Below are positions 44,358 to 54,268 of a DNA stretch of 64,000 bases, in pieces. The notes below the pieces were generated by a model. The model was not told the origin of the DNA. It saw only the letters and a program-made list of their open reading frames with translations, and ran no database searches. Source of the DNA: Rhodoferax ferrireducens T118 (GTDB lineage: Bacteria > Pseudomonadota > Gammaproteobacteria > Burkholderiales > Burkholderiaceae_C). The stretch's first letter is position 1. The number at the start of each line of letters is the position of its first letter. Location: assembly GCF_000013605.1 (NCBI RefSeq), contig NC_007908.1, forward strand, positions 744,001 to 808,000. Reading direction: 5' to 3'. The position numbers and the translations under genes are program-made.

Positions 44358-44804
44358 TCAATCCTGGGCGTCGGCCGACGCGGGACGATTGGGACACCGC
44401 TCCCGGGTGCAGTGGGCATAGAGACTCAATGCATGGTCGGCAATGGCAAATCCTTTGGCCTTGGCGACCGCGCGCTGGCGTTTTTCGATTTCCGGGTCAT
44501 AGAACTCTTCCACTTTGCCGCAATCCAGGCACACCAGATGGTCATGGTGCTGCCCCTCGTTGAGCTCATAGACCGCGCGGCCGCTCTCAAAATGGCTCCG
44601 AATCAGGATGTCGGCTTGCTCGAACTGGGCCAGCACACGGTACACCGTGGCCAAGCCGACATCCGAGCGCTCCTCCAGCAAGACGCGAAACACGTCCTCG
44701 GCCGTCATGTGCCGTTGCCCGCCCTTGTGGAATATTTCCAGTATTTTCAGCCGGGGTAGCGTGGCCTTCAGGCCGGTACTTTTAAGTTCATCGATCTTGG
44801 TCAT
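44358..44804 (-). CDS. fur: Ferric uptake regulator
   Basis: 148 aa from [25 protein letters not shown]; the longer frame reaches into the bamE promoter and is not used. Winged-helix DNA-binding domain to about residue 85 ([20 protein letters not shown]), then [16 protein letters not shown] metal site and CTRERC. Represses iron-uptake genes when Fe(II) is bound. Divergent from bamE, the usual betaproteobacterial arrangement. Confidence 0.97.
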   Translation of the reverse strand: MTKIDELKSTGLKATLPRLKILEIFHKGGQRHMTAEDVFRVLLEERSDVGLATVYRVLAQFEQADILIRSHFESGRAVYELNEGQHHDHLVCLDCGKVEEFYDPEIEKRQRAVAKAKGFAIADHALSLYAHCTRERCPNRPASADAQD

Positions 44805-44895
44805 GGCGGGTCTCAGTCTTGCCAGCCGCCAGGTCGATCCTGCAGGCACAGCCGGTACAATGGTCCGATCATATCGCCACACCCCACACCACCTC

Positions 44896-45438
44896 ATGAC
44901 TGATCTTCAACGTCTTGCGACCCGTTTGGGTCTGATTTTTGCCGCCAGCGCCAGCCTGGTGGCTTGTGGCAGTCTGAATGGCGCCAGTACCAGCATCGCC
45001 AGTATCGTGACGCCCTACAAGATTGACATCGTTCAAGGCAATTTTGTGTCCCAGGAGCAGGCCGCTGCGGTCACACCGGGCATGAGCCGTGTGCAGGTCC
45101 GCGATATTCTGGGCACGCCCTTGTTGAGCAGCATCTTCCACGCTGACCGCTGGGACTATGTCTTCACTTTCAAACGCCAGGGCCTAGCGCCACAGGCGCG
45201 CAAAGTCACCGTGTTTTTCAAGGATGATGCGCTGGAGCGCATCGAGGCCGATGCCTTGCCGACCGAAGCCGAGTTCGTGGCCTCGCTCGATTCAGGACGG
45301 CAAGCCGGCAAAGTGCCGGTGCTGGAAATGCCGCCAGAGAGTCTGACGGCGGCGCCGGCCCCGATAAAAACGGTCGAGCCAACGCCGCTGCCGCCGCTGC
45401 CCGCGAGCTATCCGCCGCTGGAGCCGGTGGCCCGCTAA
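44896..45438 (+). CDS. bamE: Outer membrane protein assembly factor BamE
   Basis: 180 aa from [12 protein letters not shown]. Lipobox SLVAC (Cys24). SmpA/OmlA domain: [30 protein letters not shown] and VTVFFKDD. The C-terminal about 50 residues are Pro/Ala-rich. Part of the BAM complex that folds outer-membrane proteins. A -10-like TACAAT at 44856-44861 lies upstream. Divergent from fur. Confidence 0.95.
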   Translation: MTDLQRLATRLGLIFAASASLVACGSLNGASTSIASIVTPYKIDIVQGNFVSQEQAAAVTPGMSRVQVRDILGTPLLSSIFHADRWDYVFTFKRQGLAPQARKVTVFFKDDALERIEADALPTEAEFVASLDSGRQAGKVPVLEMPPESLTAAPAPIKTVEPTPLPPLPASYPPLEPVAR

Positions 45439-45481
45439 GCCGGTTTTTTCAATCTTTCCCGCCTTTTCAGCGTTCGCGACC

Positions 45482-46297
45482 ATGACTCAAAACCTGACCC
45501 ATCGTGTGGCCATCGCGGGTGCATCTGGCCGCATGGGCCAGATGCTGATCGAAGCCATCAAGAGTGCCCCTGACTGTGAACTGACCGGTGCACTGGACGT
45601 GCCGACCAGCCCCGCCCTGGGTGCGGATGCGATGGCATTTTTGGGCCAGACCAGCGGCGTTGCGATCACCGCTGATTTGGCCGTCGGTCTCAAACAGGCC
45701 CGGACCCTGATTGATTTCACCCGGCCTGAAGGCACGCTGGCCCATGTGCGCATGTGCCGTGAGTTGGGTGTCAACGTGGTGATTGGCACCACCGGCTTCA
45801 GTGACGCGCAAAAGGCCGAGATCACCGCGGCCACGCGTGACATTGCCATTGTGATGGCGCCCAATATGAGCGTGGGGGTCAACGTCACGCTCAAGCTGCT
45901 GGAAATGGCGGCCAAGGCGCTGGCCACGGGTTATGACATTGAAATCATCGAGGCGCATCACCGCCACAAGGTCGATGCCCCGTCCGGCACGGCGCTCAAA
46001 ATGGGCGAGGTGGTGGCCGGCGCACTCGGGCGCGACCTGAAAGACTGCGCCGTCTATGCGCGCCAGGGCGTCACCGGTGAACGTGACCCGTCCTCGATTG
46101 GTTTTGCCACCATTCGCGGCGGTGACATTGTGGGCGACCACACCGTGCTGTTTGCCGGTATTGGCGAACGCATTGAGATCAGCCACAAATCGTCCAGCCG
46201 TGCCACCTATGCGCAGGGCAGCTTGCGCGCGCTGCGTTTTCTAAGTCAACAAAAAGCAGGTTTGTACGACATGGCTGACGTACTGAACCTGAAATGA
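45482..46297 (+). CDS. dapB: 4-hydroxy-tetrahydrodipicolinate reductase
   Basis: 271 aa. N-terminal nucleotide-binding motif [18 protein letters not shown], catalytic [18 protein letters not shown] and [16 protein letters not shown](P)H-dependent step of lysine and diaminopimelate synthesis, hence peptidoglycan. 43 bp after bamE; its stop overlaps the exbB start (ATGA). Confidence 0.97.
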   Translation: MTQNLTHRVAIAGASGRMGQMLIEAIKSAPDCELTGALDVPTSPALGADAMAFLGQTSGVAITADLAVGLKQARTLIDFTRPEGTLAHVRMCRELGVNVVIGTTGFSDAQKAEITAATRDIAIVMAPNMSVGVNVTLKLLEMAAKALATGYDIEIIEAHHRHKVDAPSGTALKMGEVVAGALGRDLKDCAVYARQGVTGERDPSSIGFATIRGGDIVGDHTVLFAGIGERIEISHKSSSRATYAQGSLRALRFLSQQKAGLYDMADVLNLK

Positions 46298-46947
46298 ACG
46301 CGGCCCAGTTGTTTTGGCAGGGCGACACCCTCACCCGGGGTGTGGCGCTGCTGCTCCTGGCCATGTCGGTGGGCAGTTGGGTGGTCATTGTGTGGAAAGC
46401 GTGGTTGCTGCGCCGCGCCAGCGCTGACGTGGTGCGCAGCCTTGCCGCCTTCTGGAGCTCCATATCGGTTGCAGAGGCGCTGCACAAGTTGCAGGCTTTT
46501 GACCGAGAAGCCCTCGTCATTCCTATGATCGTTGCTACAAAACTTGAAGCAAACGGGACGCTCTCTAGCGCCGGGGACAAGTCCCAGCAACTGACCCGGG
46601 TGCTGCGCGATGCGCTGCACGCGGCCTTGACCAAGCTTCACTATGGTCAGGTGTTGCTCGCCACGGTGGGCGCCACGGCGCCGTTTGTGGGCCTGCTGGG
46701 CACGGTCTGGGGTATCTACCACGCCCTCATTGGCATCGCAAACGCCGGGCAGGTGACGATCGACAAAATCTCCGGCCCCGTCGGCGAAGCGCTGATCATG
46801 ACCGCCGCGGGCCTGGCGGTGGCGATTCCGGCGGTGCTGGGTTACAACGTGCTGGGCCGCGTGATCGGGCGCATCGAGGCGCAGCTTGAAGGCTTTGCAC
46901 GTGATCTGCGGGAACTGGCGGGCACCCAGCCGGTCTGGCAGGTTTAG
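46294..46947 (+). CDS. exbB: MotA/TolQ/ExbB proton channel family protein
   Basis: 217 aa, three transmembrane helices: about 14-33 ([20 protein letters not shown]), 115-140 ([22 protein letters not shown]) and 160-185. The conserved [18 protein letters not shown] segment is diagnostic. With the next gene it forms the proton-driven motor energising TonB- or Tol-dependent outer-membrane processes. tonB is not in the window. A doubtful copy of the dispersed element lies at 46530-46577 in the cytoplasmic loop. Confidence 0.92.
   Translation: MNAAQLFWQGDTLTRGVALLLLAMSVGSWVVIVWKAWLLRRASADVVRSLAAFWSSISVAEALHKLQAFDREALVIPMIVATKLEANGTLSSAGDKSQQLTRVLRDALHAALTKLHYGQVLLATVGATAPFVGLLGTVWGIYHALIGIANAGQVTIDKISGPVGEALIMTAAGLAVAIPAVLGYNVLGRVIGRIEAQLEGFARDLRELAGTQPVWQV
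46530..46577 (+). repeat. Possible diverged dispersed element (inside exbB)
   Basis: GCTACAAAACTTGAAGC resembles the hairpin end of other copies, and CTCTAGCGCC the other end, but the middle is one codon shorter. It is read in the same sense frame as other copies. Not counted among the accepted copies. Confidence 0.3.
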
Positions 46948-46967
46948 GCCGTGGCCTGGATACGGCG

Positions 46968-47396
46968 ATGTCGTTTGGCCGTCTAGAGCGCACACCCGGC
47001 CCCAAGCCGATGAGCGAGATCAACATGACGCCGCTGGTCGACGTGATGCTGGTGCTGGTGGTGATTTTCATCATCACCGCGCCGCTGCTGGCGAGTTCCA
47101 TCCAGCTGGACCTGCCCAAAGCCCAGGCCAGCCCGGTCAGCGCGGCACCGAAGTTCGTGACCGTGGTGGTGGATAGATCCGGGCAAACCTTTTTGGATGA
47201 CCAGGTGTTGACGCTGACTGAGTTGGCGACCCAGCTGGCGCAAACCGCCAGGCTCAACCCCGACCTTGAAGTGCAGCTGCGTGCCGATACCGCGGTACCC
47301 TACGGCCGTATCGTTGATGTCATGGGCATTGCCCAAAAAGCAGGATTGAACCGGATTGGTTTTGTGACCAATCCCAAGCCGCCAGTGGCGCCCTAA
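46968..47396 (+). CDS. exbD: Biopolymer transport protein ExbD/TolR family
   Basis: 142 aa. One transmembrane helix at about 22-44 with the essential Asp in TPLVDVMLVLVVIFIIT, preceded by the conserved MSEINMTPL. Periplasmic domain follows (QLRADTAVPYGRIVDVM). Works with the upstream ExbB-like protein (20-bp gap). Confidence 0.93.
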   Translation: MSFGRLERTPGPKPMSEINMTPLVDVMLVLVVIFIITAPLLASSIQLDLPKAQASPVSAAPKFVTVVVDRSGQTFLDDQVLTLTELATQLAQTARLNPDLEVQLRADTAVPYGRIVDVMGIAQKAGLNRIGFVTNPKPPVAP

Positions 47397-47438
47397 AATC
47401 GCTTGATTGCGATCCCGTGATCGCCAGAGTGAAACCCA

Positions 47439-50117
47439 ATGCAAGAAAAATACACCCCTCTCGACGTCGAACAAGCCGCCCAAAGTCATTGGACGGCAAT
47501 GGATGCCTACCGCGTCACCGAAGACTCGTCGAAAAAGAAGTTTTACGCCTGCTCCATGCTGCCTTACCCCAGCGGCAAGCTGCACATGGGCCATGTGCGC
47601 AACTACACCATCAACGACATGCTCACGCGCTACCTGCGCATGAACGGCTACAACGTGTTGATGCCCATGGGCTGGGACGCCTTTGGCCTGCCGGCCGAGA
47701 ACGCGGCGCTGAAAAACGGTGTGCCACCGGCCCAGTGGACCTTTGAGAACATCGCTTACATGAAGCAGCAGATGCAGGCCATGGGGCTGGCGATCGACTG
47801 GAGCCGCGAGGTTGCCACCTGCGATCCCAGTTATTACAAATGGAACCAGTGGCTGTTTTTGAAGATGCTGGACAAAGGCATTGCCTACCGCAAGACCCAG
47901 GTTGTCAACTGGGACCCGGTCGACCAGACCGTGCTGGCGAACGAGCAGGTGATCGACGGCAAGGGCTGGCGCACCGGCGCGACGGTTGAAAAGCGCGAGA
48001 TTCCGGGCTACTACCTCAAGATCACCGATTACGCCGAGGAGTTGCTGGGGCAGGTGCAGACCGGTTTGCCGGGTTGGCCCGAGCGCGTCAAGCTGATGCA
48101 GGAAAACTGGATCGGCAAGAGTGAGGGCGTGCGCTTTGCCTTCACCCATGACATCCGCGACGCGTCCGGCGCGCTGATTGACGACGGCCGCATGTATGTC
48201 TTCACCACCCGGCCCGACACCATCAAGGGTGTGACGTTTTGCGCCGTGGCGCCCGAGCATCCGCTGGCGCTGCACGCCGCCAGGGGCAACCCGGCGCTGG
48301 CCGCCTTCATCGAGGAATGCAAGACCGGCGGCACCACCGAGGCCGAGCTCGCCACGCAGGAGAAAAAAGGCCTGGACACCGGGCTGATCGTCACCCATCC
48401 GCTAACCCAATTGCCAGTGGCGGTGTGGGTTGGCAACTACGTGTTGATGAGTTATGGCGACGGCGCTGTCATGGGCGTGCCCGCGCATGATGAGCGCGAC
48501 TTCGCCTTTGCCAAAAAGTACGGACTGCCGATCAAGCAGGTGGTGCAGGTGGACGGCGAGCAGTTTGATTACGACCAGTGGCAGGACTGGTACGCCGACA
48601 AGCAGCGTGGCGTGGCCATCAACTCCGGCAGTTTCAGCGGCATGTCGTTCAAGCAAGCGGTGGAGGCGGTGGCGCACAAGCTGGCGGCGCTGGGTCTGGG
48701 TGAGAAAAAAACCACCTGGCGCCTGCGCGACTGGGGTGTGAGCCGCCAGCGTTACTGGGGCACACCGATCCCCATCATTCACTGCCCCGAACACGGCGCC
48801 GTGCCGGTGCCCGAAAAAGATCTGCCGGTGGTGTTGCCGCAGGACTGCGTGCCCGATGGCTCCGGCAACCCCTTGCACAAGCACGAAGGCTTCCATGCGG
48901 GTGTGGTCTGCCCGATTTGTGGCGTGGCGGCGCGGCGCGAGACCGACACCATGGACACCTTTGTGGACAGCTCGTGGTACTTCATGCGTTACTGCGACCC
49001 GAAGAATGAGAAGGCGATGGTCGGCGAGGGTGCGGCTTACTGGATGCCGATGGACCAGTACATTGGCGGCATTGAGCACGCCATCCTGCATCTGCTGTAT
49101 GCGCGCTTCTGGACCAAGGTCATGCGCGACCTGGGGCTGGTCAAGGTCGATGAACCGTTCACCAAACTGCTCACGCAAGGCATGGTGCTCAACCATATCT
49201 ACTCACGCAAAGGTGAGAACGGGGCCAAAGACTATTTCTGGCCGAACGATGTTGAAAATGTGTCCGATGAGACCGGCAAGGTGGTGGCTGCCAAGCTGAA
49301 AGTCGCCGTGGGCAACTTGCCCGCTGGCACGCTGGTCGACTACGAGGGCATCGGCACCATGTCCAAGTCGAAAAACAACGGCGTGGACCCGCAGGACCTG
49401 ATCGAAAGGTATGGCGCCGACACCGCCCGCCTGTACACCATGTTCACCGCGCCGCCCGAGGCCACGCTGGAGTGGAACGACGCGGCGGTCGAAGGCAGCT
49501 ACCGCTTCCTGCGCCGGGTCTGGAACTTCGGCATCAAACTGTCTACTATTGATATGATAGCAGTTGATGAAAGTACGACGGGGGCTACAGCGCTGAATGA
49601 CATAAATTTCAGCAAGGAAGCGAAAGTCCTGCGGCTGGAAATCCACACCGTGCTGAAACAGGTGGATTACGACTACCAGCGCATGCAGTACAACACCGTG
49701 GTCTCCGGTGCGATGAAGATGATCAATGCGCTGGAGAACTTCAAAGCCACCGACTCAGGCGGCGCGCAAGTGGCGCTGATAGAGGGTTTTGGCATCCTGC
49801 TGCGCTGCCTGTACCCGGCCACGCCGCACATCGCGCACAGCCTGTGGCAGGGTTTGGGCTATGCCGGCACCCTGGGCGACCTGCTCGATGCACCCTGGCC
49901 CCAGGTGGACGAACTGGCGCTGTTGCAGGATGAGGTTGAACTGATGTTGCAGATCAACGGCAAGCTCAGAGGTGCCATTGTGGTGTCGGCGGGCGCCTCC
50001 AAGGTCGAGATCGAGCTGGCGGCCATCGACAGCGAGGTTTTCCGCAAGCTGGCCAACGGGGCGACGCCCAAGAAGGTCATCGTGGTGCCGGGGCGGCTGG
50101 TGAATCTGGTGGTTTGA
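47439..50117 (+). CDS. leuS: Leucyl-tRNA synthetase
   Basis: 892 aa. Class I signatures: [15 protein letters not shown] (HIGH-type, about 42-56) and TMSKSKNNG (KMSKS, about 637). The CP1 editing domain lies about 220-420 ([23 protein letters not shown]), with a C-terminal anticodon-binding domain. Charges tRNA-Leu and hydrolyses mischarged products. A dispersed 48-nt element at 49551-49598 adds the [10 protein letters not shown] stretch between the catalytic core and the anticodon-binding domain. lptE follows after 10 bp. Confidence 0.98.
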   Translation: MQEKYTPLDVEQAAQSHWTAMDAYRVTEDSSKKKFYACSMLPYPSGKLHMGHVRNYTINDMLTRYLRMNGYNVLMPMGWDAFGLPAENAALKNGVPPAQWTFENIAYMKQQMQAMGLAIDWSREVATCDPSYYKWNQWLFLKMLDKGIAYRKTQVVNWDPVDQTVLANEQVIDGKGWRTGATVEKREIPGYYLKITDYAEELLGQVQTGLPGWPERVKLMQENWIGKSEGVRFAFTHDIRDASGALIDDGRMYVFTTRPDTIKGVTFCAVAPEHPLALHAARGNPALAAFIEECKTGGTTEAELATQEKKGLDTGLIVTHPLTQLPVAVWVGNYVLMSYGDGAVMGVPAHDERDFAFAKKYGLPIKQVVQVDGEQFDYDQWQDWYADKQRGVAINSGSFSGMSFKQAVEAVAHKLAALGLGEKKTTWRLRDWGVSRQRYWGTPIPIIHCPEHGAVPVPEKDLPVVLPQDCVPDGSGNPLHKHEGFHAGVVCPICGVAARRETDTMDTFVDSSWYFMRYCDPKNEKAMVGEGAAYWMPMDQYIGGIEHAILHLLYARFWTKVMRDLGLVKVDEPFTKLLTQGMVLNHIYSRKGENGAKDYFWPNDVENVSDETGKVVAAKLKVAVGNLPAGTLVDYEGIGTMSKSKNNGVDPQDLIERYGADTARLYTMFTAPPEATLEWNDAAVEGSYRFLRRVWNFGIKLSTIDMIAVDESTTGATALNDINFSKEAKVLRLEIHTVLKQVDYDYQRMQYNTVVSGAMKMINALENFKATDSGGAQVALIEGFGILLRCLYPATPHIAHSLWQGLGYAGTLGDLLDAPWPQVDELALLQDEVELMLQINGKLRGAIVVSAGASKVEIELAAIDSEVFRKLANGATPKKVIVVPGRLVNLVV
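49551..49598 (+). repeat. 48-nt dispersed element, copy 10 (inside leuS, sense)
   Basis: Reads GATATGATAGCAGTTG then ACGACGGGGGCTACAGCG. Translated as I-A-x5-T-G-A in the sense frame shared with dsbD and the ChbG-like gene. Confidence 0.78.
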
Positions 50118-50127
50118 GTCAATTCCT

Positions 50128-50619
50128 ATGAAACGTCGTTCTGTTGTTGCGCTGCTGGGCTTGGCCAGTTTGTCGCTGGGTGGCTGCGGGTTCAAGCTGC
50201 GCGGGGTGCAAACCTACACCTTTCAGACCCTGGCGATCCTGCCCAATCCGGGTGGGCCGCTGGCCATCGAGTTGCGCCGTTCATTTGGCGATTCGGTGCG
50301 GGTGCTGGCGCCCAATGAGCCGTTCAGCCAGGCGCAGGTGGTACTCGACATCCTGCAGGAGCAGCGTGAAAAAACGGTGGTCGGGGTCAGCAGCTCGGGC
50401 CAGGTGCGTGAGTTTCAGTTGCGCATCCGGGTCAAGTTTCGGGTCCGCAACCGCGACGGTGATGAGCTGACGCCGCCGACCGAACTGGTGCAGCAACGCG
50501 ATATGAGTTTCAGTGAATCAGCCGTGCTGGCCAAAGAAGCCGAGGAAGTTCTGCTGTACCGCGACATGCAGTCCGACATGGTGCAACAATTGATGCGCCG
50601 TCTGGCAGCCATCAAATAG
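50128..50619 (+). CDS. lptE: LPS-assembly lipoprotein LptE
   Basis: 163 aa. Lipobox SLGGC (Cys20) followed by GFKLRG, the typical LptE start. It plugs the LptD barrel that inserts lipopolysaccharide in the outer membrane. The order leuS-lptE-holA is the conserved proteobacterial one. Confidence 0.95.
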   Translation: MKRRSVVALLGLASLSLGGCGFKLRGVQTYTFQTLAILPNPGGPLAIELRRSFGDSVRVLAPNEPFSQAQVVLDILQEQREKTVVGVSSSGQVREFQLRIRVKFRVRNRDGDELTPPTELVQQRDMSFSESAVLAKEAEEVLLYRDMQSDMVQQLMRRLAAIK

Positions 50620-50658
50620 TGGGGGGGCGCCGCCCGCCGCCAGGCGAAGCGAGCTTGG

Positions 50659-50693
50659 GTTTCTGTTCTCAAACGATGGGAGAGACGAGAAAC
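50659..50693 (+). promoter_or_regulatory. Hairpin in the lptE-holA spacer
   Basis: GTTTCT (50659-50664) pairs with AGAAAC (50688-50693), and TCTC (50667-50670) with GAGA (50682-50685), around an 11-nt loop. No T run, so not a typical terminator; role unknown. Confidence 0.4.
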
Positions 50694-50733
50694 TGGCCCG
50701 ATGAGACAACCCACCCAAGATATTTGAACCTTC

Positions 50734-51798
50734 ATGCAGCTCGCCCCTCACCAACTCGCCAACCACTTGCAGAAAGGCCTGAAAAGCCTGTACACCGTGT
50801 ATGGCGACGAGCCGTTGCTGGTCCAGGAGGCGGCGGACGCTATTCGCGCGTTCGCCCGCACCCAGGGCTTTACCGAGCGCAGTTCGCACACGGTGGCCGG
50901 GGCGCACTTTGACTGGAGCGAGGTGCTGGCGGCCGGCGGCTCCCTGAGCTTGTTCGCTGACAAGCAGATCGTCGAGTTGCGTATTCCCTCCGGCAAACCC
51001 GGCAAGGAGGGCGGCGTGGCGCTGCAGCAACTGGCCGAACAAGCGCGCGGCAACGAGTCAACCCTGACCCTTGTCATGCTGCCGCGGCTCGACAAGCTGG
51101 GCAAAGGCAGCGCCTGGTTTGGCGCGCTGGAGAGTTTTGGCATCACGCTGGCGGTGGAGCCGGTTGAGCGTAATGCCTTGCCAGCGTGGATTGCGCAGCG
51201 TCTGGCCGTTCAAGGCCAGCGTGTGGCCGCCGGTGAAGCTGGTCAGCACAGCTTGCAGTTCTTTGCCGACCGGGTGGAAGGCAATTTGCTGGCAGCGCAT
51301 CAGGAAATCCAGAAACTTGCCCTGTTGTATCCGCCCGGCGAGTTGACGTTTGACCAGATTGAGAGCGCCGTGCTCAACGTGGCGCGCTACGACGTGTTCA
51401 AACTGTCGGACGCCGTGCTCTCGGGCCAGGTCGTTCGCGTGCAGCGCATGCTGGACGGCTTGCAGGCCGAGGGTGAGGCGGCGGTGCTGGTGCATTACAC
51501 CCTGGCCGAGGACATACGCGCCTTGAAACGTGTCAAAGATGCGATGAACCGTGGCAGTCCGCTGCCGATGGCCTTGCGCGAGCAGCGCGTGTGGGGCACG
51601 CGCGAGCGTTTGTTTGAACGCGTGCTGCCGCGCCTGGGTGACGCTGCCCTGGCAAGCTTGCTGCGGGCGGCGCACCAGGTCGATGGTGTGGTCAAAGGCC
51701 TCAAGTCCCCCGACTGGCCCACGGAGCCCTGGGCTGCGTTGCAACAGCTGGCGTTTGATTTGTGCCGCGAATGCGCCCGCGTGCCGGGCAAGCGCTAA
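50734..51798 (+). CDS. holA: DNA polymerase III subunit delta
   Basis: 354 aa. HolA family: N-terminal AAA-like domain with VYGDEPLLVQEAADAIRA (about 20-37), EIQKLALL region and the ARYDVFKLSDAVL motif near 225. It opens the beta clamp within the clamp-loader complex. Starts 114 bp after lptE. Confidence 0.96.
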   Translation: MQLAPHQLANHLQKGLKSLYTVYGDEPLLVQEAADAIRAFARTQGFTERSSHTVAGAHFDWSEVLAAGGSLSLFADKQIVELRIPSGKPGKEGGVALQQLAEQARGNESTLTLVMLPRLDKLGKGSAWFGALESFGITLAVEPVERNALPAWIAQRLAVQGQRVAAGEAGQHSLQFFADRVEGNLLAAHQEIQKLALLYPPGELTFDQIESAVLNVARYDVFKLSDAVLSGQVVRVQRMLDGLQAEGEAAVLVHYTLAEDIRALKRVKDAMNRGSPLPMALREQRVWGTRERLFERVLPRLGDAALASLLRAAHQVDGVVKGLKSPDWPTEPWAALQQLAFDLCRECARVPGKR

Positions 51799-51842
51799 AG
51801 CGTCGGGCACAGCGTCCTGAAAACCCAGACAGTCGCGCAACT

Positions 51843-51861
51843 AAGGGTAAACCCTTATAAT
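51843..51861 (+). promoter_or_regulatory. Promoter with palindrome overlapping -10, before the DUF3563 gene
   Basis: A perfect -10 TATAAT (51856-51861) is joined to the palindrome AAGGGTAAACCCTT (51843-51856). No good -35 box is seen, so a regulator bound to the palindrome may replace or block it. Similar GGGTAAACCC motifs precede small DUF1127/DUF3563-type genes in related bacteria, from memory. Confidence 0.55.
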
Positions 51862-51891
51862 ACGGACCTGTCAACTTCAAGAGGACTTACC

Positions 51892-52074
51892 ATGTCCAAA
51901 CTGATAGAGCGTATCAAAGCTCTGATTCCCATCATCAAGGGCCAAAAAGACCTTGACGATGCGTACCTTGCCCGATCGGCCGACGTGTATGACCTCGAGC
52001 GTCGTATGCGTCTGCTTGACGTAGAGTCCCGCGCCAACGCGCGCAGTCTGATTTTCGGCACCATGATGCCGTGA
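51892..52074 (+). CDS. DUF3563 family small protein
   Basis: 60 aa. Starts MSKLIERIKALIPI and contains DDAYLARSADVYDLERRMR, the DUF3563 signature; this family of 50-60-residue proteins is common in Burkholderiales and has no known function. GAGGACTTACC ribosome site. Its stop overlaps the leader of the next small gene. Confidence 0.85.
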   Translation: MSKLIERIKALIPIIKGQKDLDDAYLARSADVYDLERRMRLLDVESRANARSLIFGTMMP

Positions 52075-52085
52075 GGAGGCTGGCC

Positions 52086-52301
52086 ATGAACTGCCCTCCA
52101 ACGCCAGACGAAACAGCGGCCAGTTTTGGTCGCACACTGACACTTCTTCAGGGCTTGCCATTTGACCTGGCCCGCGCGCAGTACGCCGCCGGGGTGCGAG
52201 TCGGGCTCATCGAGCAGTCTTTGCTCGGCTGGGCCAAATTCGAACGTCAAGTCAACTTGTTGGAAAAATTAACGCTGGGGCCTTGGGCGCGTAGCGTCTG
52301 A
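52086..52301 (+). CDS. Small conserved-looking protein, function unknown
   Basis: 71 aa from MNCPPTPDETAASFG, set by a GAGGAGG ribosome site 8 nt upstream. Helical, without a signal or membrane segment: LLQGLPFDLARAQYAAGVR and EQSLLGWAKFERQVNLLE. No domain recognised. 11 bp after the DUF3563 gene, so controlled by the same palindromic promoter. Confidence 0.55.
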   Translation: MNCPPTPDETAASFGRTLTLLQGLPFDLARAQYAAGVRVGLIEQSLLGWAKFERQVNLLEKLTLGPWARSV

Positions 52302-52383
52302 CGGGGCTTTTATCTCATGGCGGTGCCCGCCTGACGGATGGATCCGCCGGATCGCCTGGGTGTCAGTGAAGGCACGGGCCGAC

Positions 52384-52395
52384 CGGTTCGAACCG
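52384..52395. promoter_or_regulatory. Perfect 12-bp palindrome upstream of proA
   Basis: CGGTTCGAACCG, 98 bp before the proA start. It resembles a tRNA T-arm but the stem does not pair as one. Could be an operator; no regulator can be named. The flanking 192-bp gap also has a small ATCCG/CGGAT repeat. Confidence 0.35.
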
Positions 52396-52493
52396 AGTGG
52401 TCTGCAACTCTGCCAAAATGCACCCCTGCGACCCGCGCCTGTGTTTGTATGGCTCGCCCGATCAAAAGCCGAATTTGAGCCGTTAATAAGTAC

Positions 52494-53828
52494 ATGATTC
52501 CACTCAACACGACCGACTACGCCAACGCCCTTGGTTTGAAGGCAAAACAGGCTTCAGCCCTGATGGCGCGGGCGCCAACAGCGACCAAAAACGCAGCGCT
52601 TCGCAAGCTTGCCGGGCTGCTGCGCGCCAACGTGAACGCGCTGCAGATCGACAACGCCAGAGACATTGAGCGCGCTGTTCAATCCGGGCTGGCCGCGCCC
52701 ATGGTGGATCGGCTGAAACTGAGCCCTCAAGTCATCGAGACCTGCGCCCAGGGCTGCGAGCAGCTGGCCGGCATGGCTGATGTGATTGGCGAGATCATTG
52801 GCATGAAGCAGCAGCCCAGCGGCATCCGCGTCGGGCAGATGCGGGTGCCGATTGGCGTCTTTGGCATGATTTTTGAGAGCCGCCCCAACGTGACGATTGA
52901 GGCCGCCAGCCTGTCCATCAAGAGCGGCAACGCCTGCATCTTGCGGGGCGGCTCGGAGGCGATCGAGTCGAACAAGGCGCTGGCCCGGCTGGTGCAGCAG
53001 GCTTTGACTGAGAGCGGCTTGCCTGCGGAGGCGGTGCAACTGGTGCAAACCACCGACCGCGCCGTGGTGGGCCAGCTCATCACCATGCCGCAGTATGTGG
53101 ATGTGATCATTCCGCGCGGCGGCAAGGGCCTGATCGAGCGCATCAGCCGCGACGCCAAGGTGCCGGTGATCAAGCACCTGGATGGCAATTGCCACACCTA
53201 CGTGGACGACCCGTGCGACATCGCCATGGCGGTCAAGGTGGCCGACAACGCCAAGACCAACAAATACAGCCCGTGCAACGCGACCGAGAGCCTGCTGGTG
53301 GCGCGCGCTGTGGCGGCTGAGTTTTTGCCCTCGATTGGCCGGGTCTACGCCGCCAAGGGGGTGGAGATGCGCTGCGACCCGCAGGCGCTCGCAATCTTTA
53401 AGGAAAATCAGCCTGTAGCCCCCGTGAATATTGGGCATGACGCTATCGATTCAGCAGTGGAACTCAAGCCGGTGCTGGTGTTGGCGCAAGAGTCCGACTG
53501 GTTCGAGGAATACCTGGCGCCTATCATCAGCATCAAGGTGGTGGCCGGTGTCGACGAGGCCATTGCCCATATCAACCGCTATTCGAGCCACCACACCGAT
53601 GCCATCCTGACGCGCGACCACATGCACGCCCAACAGTTTTTGCGCGAGGTGGACTCCGCCAGCGTCATGGTCAACACCAGCACGCGCTTTGCCGATGGCT
53701 TTGAGTACGGCCTGGGGGCCGAGATTGGCATCAGCACCGATAAATTTCACGCCCGCGGCCCGGTCGGCATTGAAGGCCTGACCTCACTCAAGTACGTGGT
53801 GCTGGGCGACGGCGAAATACGCGCTTAA
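52494..53828 (+). CDS. proA: Glutamate-5-semialdehyde dehydrogenase
   Basis: 444 aa, second enzyme of proline synthesis, reducing glutamyl-5-phosphate. Catalytic Cys in [14 protein letters not shown] (about 262) and the [27 protein letters not shown] and late [12 protein letters not shown] motifs are present. Somewhat longer than E. coli ProA (417 aa). A dispersed element at 53405-53452 accounts for the [14 protein letters not shown] stretch. proB is not in the window. Confidence 0.97.
   Translation: MIPLNTTDYANALGLKAKQASALMARAPTATKNAALRKLAGLLRANVNALQIDNARDIERAVQSGLAAPMVDRLKLSPQVIETCAQGCEQLAGMADVIGEIIGMKQQPSGIRVGQMRVPIGVFGMIFESRPNVTIEAASLSIKSGNACILRGGSEAIESNKALARLVQQALTESGLPAEAVQLVQTTDRAVVGQLITMPQYVDVIIPRGGKGLIERISRDAKVPVIKHLDGNCHTYVDDPCDIAMAVKVADNAKTNKYSPCNATESLLVARAVAAEFLPSIGRVYAAKGVEMRCDPQALAIFKENQPVAPVNIGHDAIDSAVELKPVLVLAQESDWFEEYLAPIISIKVVAGVDEAIAHINRYSSHHTDAILTRDHMHAQQFLREVDSASVMVNTSTRFADGFEYGLGAEIGISTDKFHARGPVGIEGLTSLKYVVLGDGEIRA
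53405..53452 (-). repeat. 48-nt dispersed element, copy 11 (inside proA, antisense)
   Basis: Minus strand shows GAATCGATAGCGTC and CACGGGGGCTACAGGC. Translated as N-Q-P-V-A-x7-A-I-D, the same frame as in rlmJ and manC. Confidence 0.8.
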
Positions 53829-53890
53829 ACTCGCCTGCGCGTTCCGTTTCGGGATGCCATTGCGCGGGTTTCAAATCCAAAGGACAACTC

Positions 53891-54217
53891 ATGCGTCACG
53901 CCTTGCACAGCAGAACATTTTGCGCCAGCACCCTGCTGCTGGCCGTGGCGTGGCCCTTGGCGGCGAACGCCAGCGCCCAACTTGCCGTCGACCATGGTTG
54001 CTACAACTGCCATGGGGCCAATTTGCGTGATGAAGCGCCCAGTATGGAACGTTTGGCGCAGAAGCTGAGCAAGTACAAGGGTGACCCGGCGGCGCAACAG
54101 AAATTTGTCGACAAATACCGCGCTGGCGAAATGTTCGGCCACATCGACGCCCACGAGCGCTTGAGCCTCGAATCCGCCACGGCACTGGTGCGTTGGCTGG
54201 CCGAGGGTGGCAAGTAA
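53891..54217 (+). CDS. Small periplasmic cytochrome c
   Basis: 108 aa. Sec signal ending near NASA (about 29), one heme site CYNCH (37-41) and a likely distal Met (GEMFGHIDAHERLSLE). Class I-type c555/c5-like monoheme protein. Isolated between proA and gshA; partner unknown. Confidence 0.88.
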   Translation: MRHALHSRTFCASTLLLAVAWPLAANASAQLAVDHGCYNCHGANLRDEAPSMERLAQKLSKYKGDPAAQQKFVDKYRAGEMFGHIDAHERLSLESATALVRWLAEGGK

Positions 54218-54268
54218 AAAAAACCGTGCCTCTAGAATTGCACGCTCCAAGCACCAACTGAGGACCCT

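Noticed and set aside
46983..48398. A 471-codon minus-strand frame across exbD and leuS
   Set aside because: Antisense to two essential-type genes, no motifs.
52381..52400. tRNA T-arm-like GGTTCGAACC
   Set aside because: The five-base stem does not pair in T-arm register and no acceptor, D- or anticodon arm is found around it.
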